From Sanyastnella coralliicola (GTDB lineage Bacteria > Bacteroidota > Bacteroidia > Flavobacteriales_D > Sanyastnellaceae), in the NCBI RefSeq assembly GCF_030845195.1, contig NZ_CP132543.1, positions 1,939,501 through 2,003,500 on the forward strand: 64,000 bases of DNA, written 5' to 3'. The translations under genes and the position numbers were made by a program. The notes under the pieces are model-generated. The model did not search any database, had not been told where the DNA came from, and saw nothing but the letters and a program-made list of their open reading frames with translations. Of this stretch, positions 52,384 through 60,345 are shown one piece after another (positions within the stretch are counted from its first letter, which is position 1; the number at the start of each line of letters is the position of its first letter).

Positions 52384-53414
52384 AGGTCGTAGTTAAGCTC
52401 TTCTTTATACTGAGGAAGGATCTCATTGAACTGCTGTACAACGGCTTCCAAGGGCTTTGTAGTGGCTCCTCCAGCAGCATTGTTGTGTCCGCCGCCGTTG
52501 AAATAAGTCGCAGCCACTTCGTTTACCTTGAAGCTTCCTTGTGAACGTAACGACAATTTTACTTCGTTATTCCCTTCACGAATGAAGGCTGCAAAGTTTA
52601 CTCCTTTGATTGACAACGCCTGATTCACAAGGCCTTCGGTATCACCCGGTCTGTAATTGAATCGTGTCAATTCTTCGGCCGATAGGCTAATGTATGCCGT
52701 GCGATATTCAGGTAACACCACCAGTTTCTCACTTAGTGCATAGCCTACCAGACGCAATCGGTCAAGGAGATTCGTATCGTAGACATTGCGATGAATCTGG
52801 GCGTGATCTACACCGAGCTTGATGATTTCGGCGGCAATCTGATGTGTTTCTTCATCTACCGATGGGAATCTGAAACTTCCTGAATCGGTCATGATTCCAC
52901 AATACAAGCATGCACCAATTTCTTTGTCGAGGTAGACGCGATCTCCCATGCGATCAATGAAGCGGAAAATCAACTGTGCGGTCGAACAAGAAGATGTATC
53001 CGAGATCAACACATCTGGGAAGTCTTGAGGATGTTGGTGATGGTCAATCAAAATGAAAGACTTCTGACCAATCAACGCCTCCATCGCCCCTCGCATCTTC
53101 CCGACGCGTGAAATATCATTGTAATCAAGACAGAAGATCAAATCTGCTTCGTTCAGAAGCGACTCCACTTCCGCTGTGTCCTTGTCGTAATACTTGATAT
53201 CCTCCGTCCCTGGCATCCAGTTGAGGAAGTCTGCAAATCCATCCGGAAGTACCACAGTGACATCTTTCCCTTTCTTAATCAGGTATTTAGCCAACCCAAG
53301 CGAAGAACCAACGGCATCTCCATCAGGCGATTTGTGTGCTGTCACTACAATGCGCTGTGCATGTTGAATCAGCGGAACTGCTTTTAAGTAAGGATCAGTT
53401 GTACTGGAAATCAT
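52380..53414 (-). CDS. nrnA: DHH-family oligoribonuclease / PAP phosphatase (NrnA)
   Basis: A 344-residue DHH/DHHA1 phosphoesterase: HKSPDGDAVGSSLGL (metal motif I), DYNDISRVG, the DHHQ signature with DTSSCSTAQLI, and the DHHA1 end with YFNGGGHNNAAGG. NrnA degrades 2-5-nt RNA and pAp, with Mn2+. The ATG lies 4 bp after a perfect -7 box (TATCTTTG). It forms an operon with gldI-like and the second FKBP gene (4-bp overlaps). Confidence 0.92.
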   Translation of the reverse strand: MISSTTDPYLKAVPLIQHAQRIVVTAHKSPDGDAVGSSLGLAKYLIKKGKDVTVVLPDGFADFLNWMPGTEDIKYYDKDTAEVESLLNEADLIFCLDYNDISRVGKMRGAMEALIGQKSFILIDHHQHPQDFPDVLISDTSSCSTAQLIFRFIDRMGDRVYLDKEIGACLYCGIMTDSGSFRFPSVDEETHQIAAEIIKLGVDHAQIHRNVYDTNLLDRLRLVGYALSEKLVVLPEYRTAYISLSAEELTRFNYRPGDTEGLVNQALSIKGVNFAAFIREGNNEVKLSLRSQGSFKVNEVAATYFNGGGHNNAAGGATTKPLEAVVQQFNEILPQYKEELNYDL

Positions 53415-53418
53415 GGCT

Positions 53419-53426
53419 CAAAGATA
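53419..53426 (-). promoter_or_regulatory. Promoter -7 box of nrnA (leaderless start)
   Basis: TATCTTTG on the minus strand matches TAnnTTTG; AGCC then ATG follow. The 4-bp gap equals that at mtaB and the RelE gene. Confidence 0.55.
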
Positions 53427-53462
53427 GCCAGAGGGCCAGAGCTTTTTCTGGCAAGACTATTG

Positions 53463-53470
53463 TAAATTTG
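53463..53470 (+). promoter_or_regulatory. Promoter -7 box of the DUF6702 gene
   Basis: TAAATTTG matches TAnnTTTG and leaves a ~25-bp leader before the ATG at 53495. Confidence 0.4.
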
Positions 53471-53494
53471 AACAAGCAACTCCAATGCTTCCAC

Positions 53495-53989
53495 ATGAGA
53501 ACAGTATTCATCCTTCTTTCTGCCGTTGCTATTCTTTCTTTCGCTAGCGCGGAACACAAGTTTTACCATAGCTACACATCGATGCGTCATAATCTGAACA
53601 CCAATGCGTTCGAGATTGAAATGCGCATCTTCACTGATGACTTGGAAAAAGCGATTGGAGGAGACGAAGAACCCATTCGCTTGGGTTCCGATAAGGAGAT
53701 TGAAGACGCTGACTACCGTATTGAGAACTACATTCGTGAACGCTTCCATGTGAAAGCGAACGACCAAGAGCTTTACTGGAAGTACTGGGGAATGGAGGTT
53801 GACTATGACATCACATGGATCTACCTCGAGATTTCTAACGTTCAGCCCATCAATGTTTTGAGCATTGAAAACCGCATACTATTCGAGCACTTTGAAGACC
53901 AAAACAACGAGATCACACTCGAGTACAATGGTTGGACAAAACGTATGCACCTCACCACTGCTGAACCAAAGTCTGTTATTCAGAACTGA
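53495..53989 (+). CDS. DUF6702 exported protein
   Basis: A 164-residue protein with signal RTVFILLSAVAILSFASA. The core matches DUF6702: HKFYHSYTSMRHNLNTNAFEIEMRIFTDDLEKAI, a central IENYIRERFHVKAND, YWGMEVDYDITWIYLEI and ILFEHFEDQNNEI. The family is an exported beta-sandwich of unknown function in Bacteroidota. The last base of its stop codon is the first base of the nth ATG (TGATGACG). It has an exact 13-bp motif copy (53542) at the signal cleavage region. ATG at 53495 starts the signal peptide; the frame open to 53336 overlaps nrnA and is rejected. Confidence 0.78.
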   Translation: MRTVFILLSAVAILSFASAEHKFYHSYTSMRHNLNTNAFEIEMRIFTDDLEKAIGGDEEPIRLGSDKEIEDADYRIENYIRERFHVKANDQELYWKYWGMEVDYDITWIYLEISNVQPINVLSIENRILFEHFEDQNNEITLEYNGWTKRMHLTTAEPKSVIQN

Positions 53990-54636
53990 TGACGAAGAAA
54001 GAGAAAGCCGCTTTCGTAATTGAAAGCCTGGAAAAGCTATACCCGGAAACACCTATTCCACTCGACCACAAAGACCCGTATACCTTATTAGTGGCGGTAT
54101 TATTGAGTGCGCAGTGCACCGATGAACGTGTCAACTTAATTACTCCGAACCTCTTCGAACGAGCTGACAATCCAAAAGACATGCTCAACTTAACAGTAGA
54201 AGAAATCAGAGAGATCATCAAACCTTGTGGCTTGTCTCCGGCAAAATCAAAAGCGATCTACGGTCTGAGTGAGATCATCATGAACAAGCACAACGGAGAA
54301 GTACCACAATCCTTTGAAGAACTTGAGGAGCTTCCTGGCGTAGGTCATAAGACAGCGAGTGTAGTTATGTCGCAAGCCTTCGGTGTTCCAGCATTCCCTG
54401 TTGATACGCATATTCACCGTTTGATGTACCGTTGGGGACTAACCACTGGTAAGAACGTTGATCAGACGGAGAAAGACGCCAAGCGTCTATTCCCAAAAGA
54501 AAAGTGGAACTCACTCCACCTTCAGATCATCTTTTACGGAAGAGAGTTCTCTCCTGCCCGTGGTCTTAAGCTTGAAAAAGACTTCATCACGTCTACTATC
54601 GGACGTAAGTCAGAAATCAAAAAGTGGACGAAATGA
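53989..54636 (+). CDS. nth: Endonuclease III lacking the Fe-S cluster cysteines
   Basis: A 215-residue base-excision repair glycosylase/AP lyase. The HhH motif LPGVGHKTASVV holds catalytic K121, and D139 lies in VDTHIHRL. E. coli Nth has a C-terminal 4Fe-4S loop with four Cys; here residues ~183-215 (FYGREFSPARGLKLEKDF ...) have none, and the only Cys are C43 and C80. The cluster is therefore absent, probably a lineage trait, not decay, since the rest is intact. It removes oxidised pyrimidines from DNA. The stop overlaps the next ATG (ATGA). Confidence 0.92.
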   Translation: MTKKEKAAFVIESLEKLYPETPIPLDHKDPYTLLVAVLLSAQCTDERVNLITPNLFERADNPKDMLNLTVEEIREIIKPCGLSPAKSKAIYGLSEIIMNKHNGEVPQSFEELEELPGVGHKTASVVMSQAFGVPAFPVDTHIHRLMYRWGLTTGKNVDQTEKDAKRLFPKEKWNSLHLQIIFYGREFSPARGLKLEKDFITSTIGRKSEIKKWTK

Positions 54637-55511
54637 AAATGAAGAAGGGGCTTCGAAACAACTATCGTTCGAACATGCCGCTCTTCGAGCGAATTTCGAA
54701 AGACTTTCGCTCATGGTCGCAAGATCGAAAGCACCGCAAATTCCATAAGGGTGAACTGCCGGTTATTGTGACTTGGCCTGATTTCCCTAGTAAGCGGACT
54801 ACGATTCACAAGATTGCAGACCACCTTCATTTCAGACTGACCAACAAGGCCATGTCGAGTGCAGATATTCTTCTCTTCTTCCATGATCAAACGAAGAAAG
54901 AATGGCAAATCGATGGATGGATGAAACACCCGAAACGGGTAAACGAACACTGCAAAGACATCTCTAAGGAAGCAGTAGAACTTGTTCATCAGAACCTTTT
55001 AGGCTACGGAACCTTTATTGATCCCTTGAATTTTAATGGAACTGCCGTCATGAAAAGTGACGACAACGCAAAACACGACGGCAAATACATAGAATGTCCG
55101 ATATCAAGCACTGAGGAAGGGTACATCTACCAAAAAGTACTCAGCAACAAAACCGAGGATGGCCAAGCCGTTGATATTCGCGTGCCTGTTATTGGATTCA
55201 AACCTGTCTTGGCTTACCACAAGTTTAAGTCTTGGGATCAACGCTTCACAAATGAAGTGACGCACTCGACTCTTCTCGATCTAAGTGACATATTCTCAGA
55301 AGCCGAAGTGGAGCAAATTGGCCTGTTCACTGAGGAGATGGGAGCAGAATTTTGTGAGCTTGATGTCATTCGAGACCAGGGCGATGGTAAAATCTACATC
55401 ATTGACGTCAATACTACGCCATACGGACCACCTGCTGGTCTCAACGAAAAAGACCGCAACAAAGCAGTGGAACTGCTAAGTGCGGCCTTTCAAAGGTCTT
55501 TTGTTGACTAG
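54633..55511 (+). CDS. ATP-grasp-like protein of unknown function
   Basis: A 292-residue cytoplasmic protein. The N-terminus is basic (KMKKGLRNNYRSNMPLFERISKDF), then comes VIVTWPDFPSKRTTIHKIADHL. The C-terminal half has the strand-loop pattern of ATP-grasp ligases: IYQKVLSNKTEDGQAVDIRVPVIG and, near the end, ELDVIRDQGDGKIYIIDVNTTPYGPP, where ELDVIRD...IIDVN supplies the usual acidic and Asn metal ligands. Substrate unknown. ATG at 54633 overlaps the nth stop; a GTG 9 bp upstream also is possible. Translationally coupled to nth and so may be linked to DNA metabolism, but that is a guess. Confidence 0.6.
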   Translation: MKMKKGLRNNYRSNMPLFERISKDFRSWSQDRKHRKFHKGELPVIVTWPDFPSKRTTIHKIADHLHFRLTNKAMSSADILLFFHDQTKKEWQIDGWMKHPKRVNEHCKDISKEAVELVHQNLLGYGTFIDPLNFNGTAVMKSDDNAKHDGKYIECPISSTEEGYIYQKVLSNKTEDGQAVDIRVPVIGFKPVLAYHKFKSWDQRFTNEVTHSTLLDLSDIFSEAEVEQIGLFTEEMGAEFCELDVIRDQGDGKIYIIDVNTTPYGPPAGLNEKDRNKAVELLSAAFQRSFVD

Positions 55512-55512
55512 C

Positions 55513-56334
55513 TTATTCTTCGCTAGCGAATTTCTCGATTACTTGTTGTGTAACTCCAGTGTTACTGAACCCTCCATCGTGGAATAGGTTCTGCATTGTT
55601 ACGTAGCGTGTGAAGTCAGAGAACATCATCACGGTGTAATCAGCACATGCTTGAGCGTCTGCATTCCCTAGTGGGCTCATTGACTCAGAGAAGCTGATGA
55701 ACTCATCAAATCCTTTCACCCCACTTCCGGCTGTGGTAACCGTCGGAGACTGAGAAATCGTGTTCACACGCACTTTCTTGCGCTCTCCGTAGTGGTATCC
55801 AAAGCTACGTGTGATCGACTCCAACAATGACTTGGCGTCAGCCATGTCATTGTAATCTGGGAAGATACGCTGCGCAGCAATGTATGTTAGTGCTACTACA
55901 GATCCCCAATCATTGATGGCATCCATCTTCATCGCCGCAGAAAGTGTACGGTGCAATGACATCGCGCTCACGTCAAGCGTTTGGTGGTACCACTCATATT
56001 TAAGGTCTGTGTAGTGCTTCTTCTTACGAACGTTTGGAGACATCCCGATTGAGTGAAGAACGAAATCGATCTTCCCTCCGAAATGATCCATAGTCTGCTG
56101 AAATAAGTTCTCTAGGTCTTCTGAGCTTGTTGCATCTGCAGGTACAACCAGCGCGTTTCCACACTTCTCAGCCAACTTATTGATTTCGCCCATACGCATA
56201 GCGATAGGTGCGTTGGTCAATACAAACTCTGCTCCTTGAGCGTAAGCTGTTTCAGCAGTCTTCCATGCAATTGACATATCGTTCAATGCACCGAAGATGA
56301 TTCCTTTTTTGCCTTTCAGTAATTGATGTGACAT
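55513..56334 (-). CDS. fabI: Enoyl-[acyl-carrier-protein] reductase (NADH)
   Basis: A 273-residue short-chain reductase of fatty-acid synthesis. The nucleotide loop is GIIFGALNDMSIAWK, and HSIGMSP follows the second strand. The catalytic pair is Y161 and K168 in DYNDMADAK, the FabI form of YxxMxxxK. SxTVTTAGSG-like and GNADAQACADY segments complete the family. It reduces enoyl-ACP at the last step of each elongation cycle and is the triclosan/isoniazid-type target. Monocistronic; TAGCTTTA on the minus strand (56357) is a -7-like box. Confidence 0.93.
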   Translation of the reverse strand: MSHQLLKGKKGIIFGALNDMSIAWKTAETAYAQGAEFVLTNAPIAMRMGEINKLAEKCGNALVVPADATSSEDLENLFQQTMDHFGGKIDFVLHSIGMSPNVRKKKHYTDLKYEWYHQTLDVSAMSLHRTLSAAMKMDAINDWGSVVALTYIAAQRIFPDYNDMADAKSLLESITRSFGYHYGERKKVRVNTISQSPTVTTAGSGVKGFDEFISFSESMSPLGNADAQACADYTVMMFSDFTRYVTMQNLFHDGGFSNTGVTQQVIEKFASEE

Positions 56335-56356
56335 AATGGGGTGTTTAATTGGGCGG

Positions 56357-56364
56357 TAAAGCTA
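56357..56364 (-). promoter_or_regulatory. Putative -7 box of fabI
   Basis: TAGCTTTA on the minus strand is one base from TAnnTTTG, 22 bp before the start codon. Confidence 0.35.
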
Positions 56365-56381
56365 CGAGATTATAATAAACC

Positions 56382-56407
56382 AAAAAGTCCCACACTTTTG
56401 CGGGACT
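56382..56407 (-). terminator. Terminator of the glcD-like gene
   Basis: On the minus strand AGTCCC (56407-56402 reversed) pairs with GGGACT (56391-56386) around a 10-base loop, followed by TTTTT. It lies ~155 bp after the oxidase stop and just upstream of the fabI promoter. Confidence 0.7.
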
Positions 56408-56561
56408 CAATGGCTTAAACTGAAAAACTAAAAACTATAAATTACTCATGCGGTTTGCCTCGAAAGGCTAACCTATCTCAACTAACTTTGCTCAGCCTCT
56501 CTCATACTGAGCGCCTCAAATATAGGATGAAAATCGTACGATGCAAGAGTAGATTTAACAT

Positions 56562-57989
56562 CTAAATAATATTGCCTTTCCAATAGTGTGATGGGAACAC
56601 TTTCCCAGGATTCATAATCAGCTTCGGATCGAACACTTTCTTTGTCTCCCACATAAGATCTAAGACATTTGGCTTGAATGCGATATCCATGTAATCCTTT
56701 TGTACCAAGCCTATCCCGTGTTCCCCGCTCAACGTGCCGCCGAGCGAAACGACCAATTCGAAGATCGAGCGAATAGCGGAAGGTAGTTCTTTGTCCCACA
56801 GCTCGTTACTCATATCTCCCTTCAGAATATTCACATGCAGGTTTCCATCACCTGCATGTCCGTAGCATACACTTTGGAATCCAATAGTCAGTCCAATCTT
56901 TTTTATCCCGTGCAATAATACAGGAAGTGCATACCTCGGCACCACGGTGTCTTCTTCCTTATAGATACTCTTCGCCTTTACAGCCTCTCCAACTCTCCTT
57001 CTTAGGAACCATAGTTTATCTTTCTGCGCTTGGTCTTCAGCAAACAGAACCTCGCCAGCGCCGTGCTCTTCCACTACAGTCATAATGGTTTCACAGTCAG
57101 ACATCAGGATTTGCTCATGATTGCCGTCTACTTCAATCAATAGATGTGCTTCTGTATCGTCAGCCAATTCCAGCTCATGTGAACCAGTAAACTCCATGGC
57201 CAATTCGATGGCCGCACGCTCCATAAATTCTAGAGCAGAAGGTGTGATTCCTGCCCTGAATATGGCAGAAACGGCTGAACAGGCATCCACGGATGAGGCA
57301 AAGGGTACCAAGAGTAGCATGTTGCGCTTTGGCTTTGGAATGAGCTTTAGGGTAGCGCGTGTAATGACCCCGAGGGTACCCTCTGAACCAACCATAAGCT
57401 GCGTAAGATTGTAGCCGGTGCTATTCTTTAGGGTATTCGCCCCCGTTTCCATCACCTCTCCATTGGGAAGGACGACCTCCAAATTCAACACCCAATCTTT
57501 GGTGACGCCATACTTCACTGCACGAGGTCCACCTGAATTCTCGGCGAGGTTCCCGCCAATCCAACATGTTCCTCGGCTTGCAGGGTCAGGTGCATATAGC
57601 AGTGCATGCTCTGCGCAAGCATTTTGAAGTTCTTCTACAATAACCGCCGGCTGTGTAATTACCTGCAGGTTCTTGGTATCGATTTCCAAAATTTGGTTGA
57701 GGCGTTTTAAGGATAGTCCTACCCCACCGTATACACTCAGTGCGCCACCGCTGAGGCCTGTCTGACCACCAATTGGAGTCACAGGAATCCCTTGTTCAAA
57801 GCAGTAAGCCATCACCTTGCTGACTTCTTCAGTATTCGCCGGAGTAACAACCGCCTCTGGAGGAAAACTCAAGTCTTCAGTTTCATCTCGACCATAGGCT
57901 TCTCGCTGATCTAGTGAACTATGGCAATGTTGTTCACCGACAATGGATGAAATAGACCGCAGGTGTGTTTCAGAAATTTTGGTGTACAT
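56562..57989 (-). CDS. FAD-linked glycolate/D-lactate oxidase (GlcD-like)
   Basis: A 475-residue FAD_binding_4 oxidase. FAD is held by VTPIGGQTGLSGGAL and DPASRGTCWIGGNLAENSGGPRAVKYG; MVGSEGTLGVIT is the conserved GlcD motif. The FAD-oxidase C-terminal domain has HAGDGNLHVNIL (metal/substrate His) and GTLSGEHGIGLVQKDYM. It oxidises glycolate, D-lactate or a related 2-hydroxy acid to the keto acid and passes electrons to the chain. No GlcE/GlcF partners are adjacent. The fourth residue context and start at 57989 fit the family. Confidence 0.9.
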   Translation of the reverse strand: MYTKISETHLRSISSIVGEQHCHSSLDQREAYGRDETEDLSFPPEAVVTPANTEEVSKVMAYCFEQGIPVTPIGGQTGLSGGALSVYGGVGLSLKRLNQILEIDTKNLQVITQPAVIVEELQNACAEHALLYAPDPASRGTCWIGGNLAENSGGPRAVKYGVTKDWVLNLEVVLPNGEVMETGANTLKNSTGYNLTQLMVGSEGTLGVITRATLKLIPKPKRNMLLLVPFASSVDACSAVSAIFRAGITPSALEFMERAAIELAMEFTGSHELELADDTEAHLLIEVDGNHEQILMSDCETIMTVVEEHGAGEVLFAEDQAQKDKLWFLRRRVGEAVKAKSIYKEEDTVVPRYALPVLLHGIKKIGLTIGFQSVCYGHAGDGNLHVNILKGDMSNELWDKELPSAIRSIFELVVSLGGTLSGEHGIGLVQKDYMDIAFKPNVLDLMWETKKVFDPKLIMNPGKVFPSHYWKGNII

Positions 57990-58023
57990 CTTGTGATTAA
58001 ATTCGGAAAACGTCTGTAATGCC

Positions 58024-58031
58024 TATATTCG
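58024..58031 (+). promoter_or_regulatory. Putative -7 box of the second dipeptidyl peptidase gene
   Basis: TATATTCG is one base from TAnnTTTG. The same CCTATATT core precedes the sigma gene (22298) and citrate synthase (62546). Confidence 0.35.
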
Positions 58032-58065
58032 GACGCCTTGAGCCAAAGATAAACCCTCGCTTGAA

Positions 58066-60270
58066 ATGAAACACCTTTTTGCAATTAGCTTCATCATGCT
58101 CTTAGCGCTGCCCTATTCCGCGCTAGCGCAGAAACAAGAACTTTCAAATGAACTCATCTGGTACTCAGGAGAGTTCAGACCAGAATACGTAGGAGGCCTC
58201 CGTTCAATGTCAGACGGAGTGCACTACACAAGCCTTGAATACTCGCAGGAAAACGGATCTGAGATTGTGAAGTACTCGTTTGAAACGGGGAAGAAAGTAG
58301 CAACACTTGCTACATCAAAAGACATCTTCAATGATGCGAGCACGGGAATAGACGATTACGAATTCAGTGCCGATGAAAAGATGATGTTGATCTCGACCGA
58401 TACGGAGTCAATTTACCGTCATAGTACACGAGCGAACTACTACGTATATAATATCGAGAAGAAAAGAGCCTTCCCACTGGCTGATGCCAAGTTGGGGAAA
58501 CAGCGCCTGGCAACTTTCTCTCCGGCTGCTGATAAAGTAGCCTTCATTCGTGAAAACAACATCTTCATTACTGACATTCAGTACCGCACAGAAGTTCAAG
58601 TAACGGCTGATGGAAAAGAAAACGTTATCAGCAACGGTGCTACAGACTGGGTGTACGAAGAGGAATTTGGTTTTGACAAAGGAATGTACTGGTCGCCAAA
58701 CGGAGATCGCTTGGCTTACTACAAGTTCAATGAAGACCGCGTTAAGCAGTTCCAAATGGCCATGTACGGAGAGCTTTACCCTGATCAATACACCTTCAAG
58801 TACCCGAAAGCCGGCGAAAAGAATAGTCTCGTCAACATTTTGGTTTACGACCTTGAAGAGGAAATGTCTAAACCAGTAGACATTGGCACTGAGCAAGACA
58901 TATACATTCCACGCATCAAGTGGACCTTAAACAACAACCGCCTTTGTGTGATGCGTATGAACCGTCACCAGAACCATCTAGAGTTCTTGATGACCAACAT
59001 CTCTCCTGACGATCCATTCACCATTCCTACGAAAGTGGTATTCGAAGAAAAGGCTGACACTTACATTGAGATCAACGACAACCTCATTTTCTTGGAAGAC
59101 GGTAAGACCTTCTTGTGGAATTCAGAGCGCGATGGTTACAACCACATCTACCGTTTCGATATGAGCGGAAACGTAGTGAAGCAGCTGACAAAAGGAGAAT
59201 GGGACGTAATTGAGTTCCTTGGGCTGGATCAAGACAAAGGACAAGTGTTCTATTCTTCTTCTGAGGTGTCTGCCATTGAGCAGCACGTTTACTCAGTGAG
59301 CATCAAGCGCGGAAAGAAGAAGCAATTGAGCACGCGCAAAGGTTCGAATAGCGCCGTGTTTAGTGAAGGATGCAAGTATTACATCAACTACCACACTGAT
59401 GCCAATACACCTTATTACATCTCGCTTCACGACAGCAAAGGGAAAGAGCTTCGTGTATTGAAGGATAACTCAAGTTTGAAGAAGACGCTTAAGAAGTACG
59501 ACCTAAGTCAAAAGGAATTCTTCACTTTCGATAACCGCAATGGTGACGCCCTGAACTGTTGGATGATCAAACCCGCTGACTTCGATCCAGCGAAGAAGTA
59601 CCCAGTATACGTAGCCATTTATGGAGGACCTGGACATAACACAGTTTCTGATTCTTGGGGAGGTTCAAATTACCTCTACCACCAGTTACTCGCTCAAAAC
59701 GGTTACATCGTAGTAAGTGTAGACCCACGTGGAACAATGTACCGCGGACGTGAATTCAAGCACTCAACCTACATGCAACTAGGGAAGTATGAAACAGAAG
59801 ACTTCATCGACTTCGCAAAGTACATGGGCAATCAAGATTACGTTGATGCTGAACGTATCGGGATCCAGGGATGGAGCTACGGTGGTTACATGACTTCATT
59901 GTGTATGACAAAGGGAGCTGAAGTATACACGATGGGTATTGCGGTAGCTCCGGTAACGAACTGGCGTTACTACGACACGATTTACACAGAGCGTTTCATG
60001 CGCACACCGCAAGAGAATGCTTCTGGATACGATGACAACTCTCCTATCAACCACGTTGATAAACTAGAAGGTAAGTACTTCCTGATCCACGGAAGCGCGG
60101 ATGACAATGTGCATTACCAGAATACCATGGAGATGATTGATGCGATGGTGAAAGCCAATAAGCAGTTCGATCTGTTCATTTATCCGAACAAGAATCACGG
60201 TATTTACGGAGGGAATACACGCTTGCACCTCTTCACAATGATGCTTGATTATACTCTCGAGAACCTCTAA
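58066..60270 (+). CDS. Dipeptidyl peptidase IV-like S9 peptidase (paralogue 2)
   Basis: A 734-residue exported serine peptidase. The signal peptide KHLFAISFIMLLALPYSALA ends in the 13-bp motif copy at 58116. The DPPIV_N propeller (~40-500) includes TDWVYEEEFGFDKGMYWSPNGDRLAYYKFNE, with the YEEE double-Glu motif that binds the substrate N-terminus. The hydrolase domain has S604 (QGWSYGGY), an Asp in HGSADDNVHYQ and a His in NKNHGIYGG. It is closer to canonical DPP4 than the copy at 35655 (DW(V/A)YEEE intact). It releases X-Pro/X-Ala dipeptides; a POT importer follows 75 bp downstream. Confidence 0.95.
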   Translation: MKHLFAISFIMLLALPYSALAQKQELSNELIWYSGEFRPEYVGGLRSMSDGVHYTSLEYSQENGSEIVKYSFETGKKVATLATSKDIFNDASTGIDDYEFSADEKMMLISTDTESIYRHSTRANYYVYNIEKKRAFPLADAKLGKQRLATFSPAADKVAFIRENNIFITDIQYRTEVQVTADGKENVISNGATDWVYEEEFGFDKGMYWSPNGDRLAYYKFNEDRVKQFQMAMYGELYPDQYTFKYPKAGEKNSLVNILVYDLEEEMSKPVDIGTEQDIYIPRIKWTLNNNRLCVMRMNRHQNHLEFLMTNISPDDPFTIPTKVVFEEKADTYIEINDNLIFLEDGKTFLWNSERDGYNHIYRFDMSGNVVKQLTKGEWDVIEFLGLDQDKGQVFYSSSEVSAIEQHVYSVSIKRGKKKQLSTRKGSNSAVFSEGCKYYINYHTDANTPYYISLHDSKGKELRVLKDNSSLKKTLKKYDLSQKEFFTFDNRNGDALNCWMIKPADFDPAKKYPVYVAIYGGPGHNTVSDSWGGSNYLYHQLLAQNGYIVVSVDPRGTMYRGREFKHSTYMQLGKYETEDFIDFAKYMGNQDYVDAERIGIQGWSYGGYMTSLCMTKGAEVYTMGIAVAPVTNWRYYDTIYTERFMRTPQENASGYDDNSPINHVDKLEGKYFLIHGSADDNVHYQNTMEMIDAMVKANKQFDLFIYPNKNHGIYGGNTRLHLFTMMLDYTLENL

Positions 60271-60301
60271 AACACTGATAGTTAGCGCTGGCGAAATTTG
60301 C

Positions 60302-60309
60302 TAGATTTA
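60302..60309 (+). promoter_or_regulatory. Putative -7 box of the POT transporter gene
   Basis: TAGATTTA followed by CG, identical to the box before the PUR-domain gene, 36 bp before the ATG. Confidence 0.4.
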
Positions 60310-60345
60310 CGCTGGACGAAAAACACTAACCCTTAATCCAAACAT

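Noticed and set aside
56482-56799. Minus-strand ORF of 105 residues
   Set aside because: It overlaps the 3' end of the GlcD-like gene in another frame and has an arbitrary, low-complexity composition.
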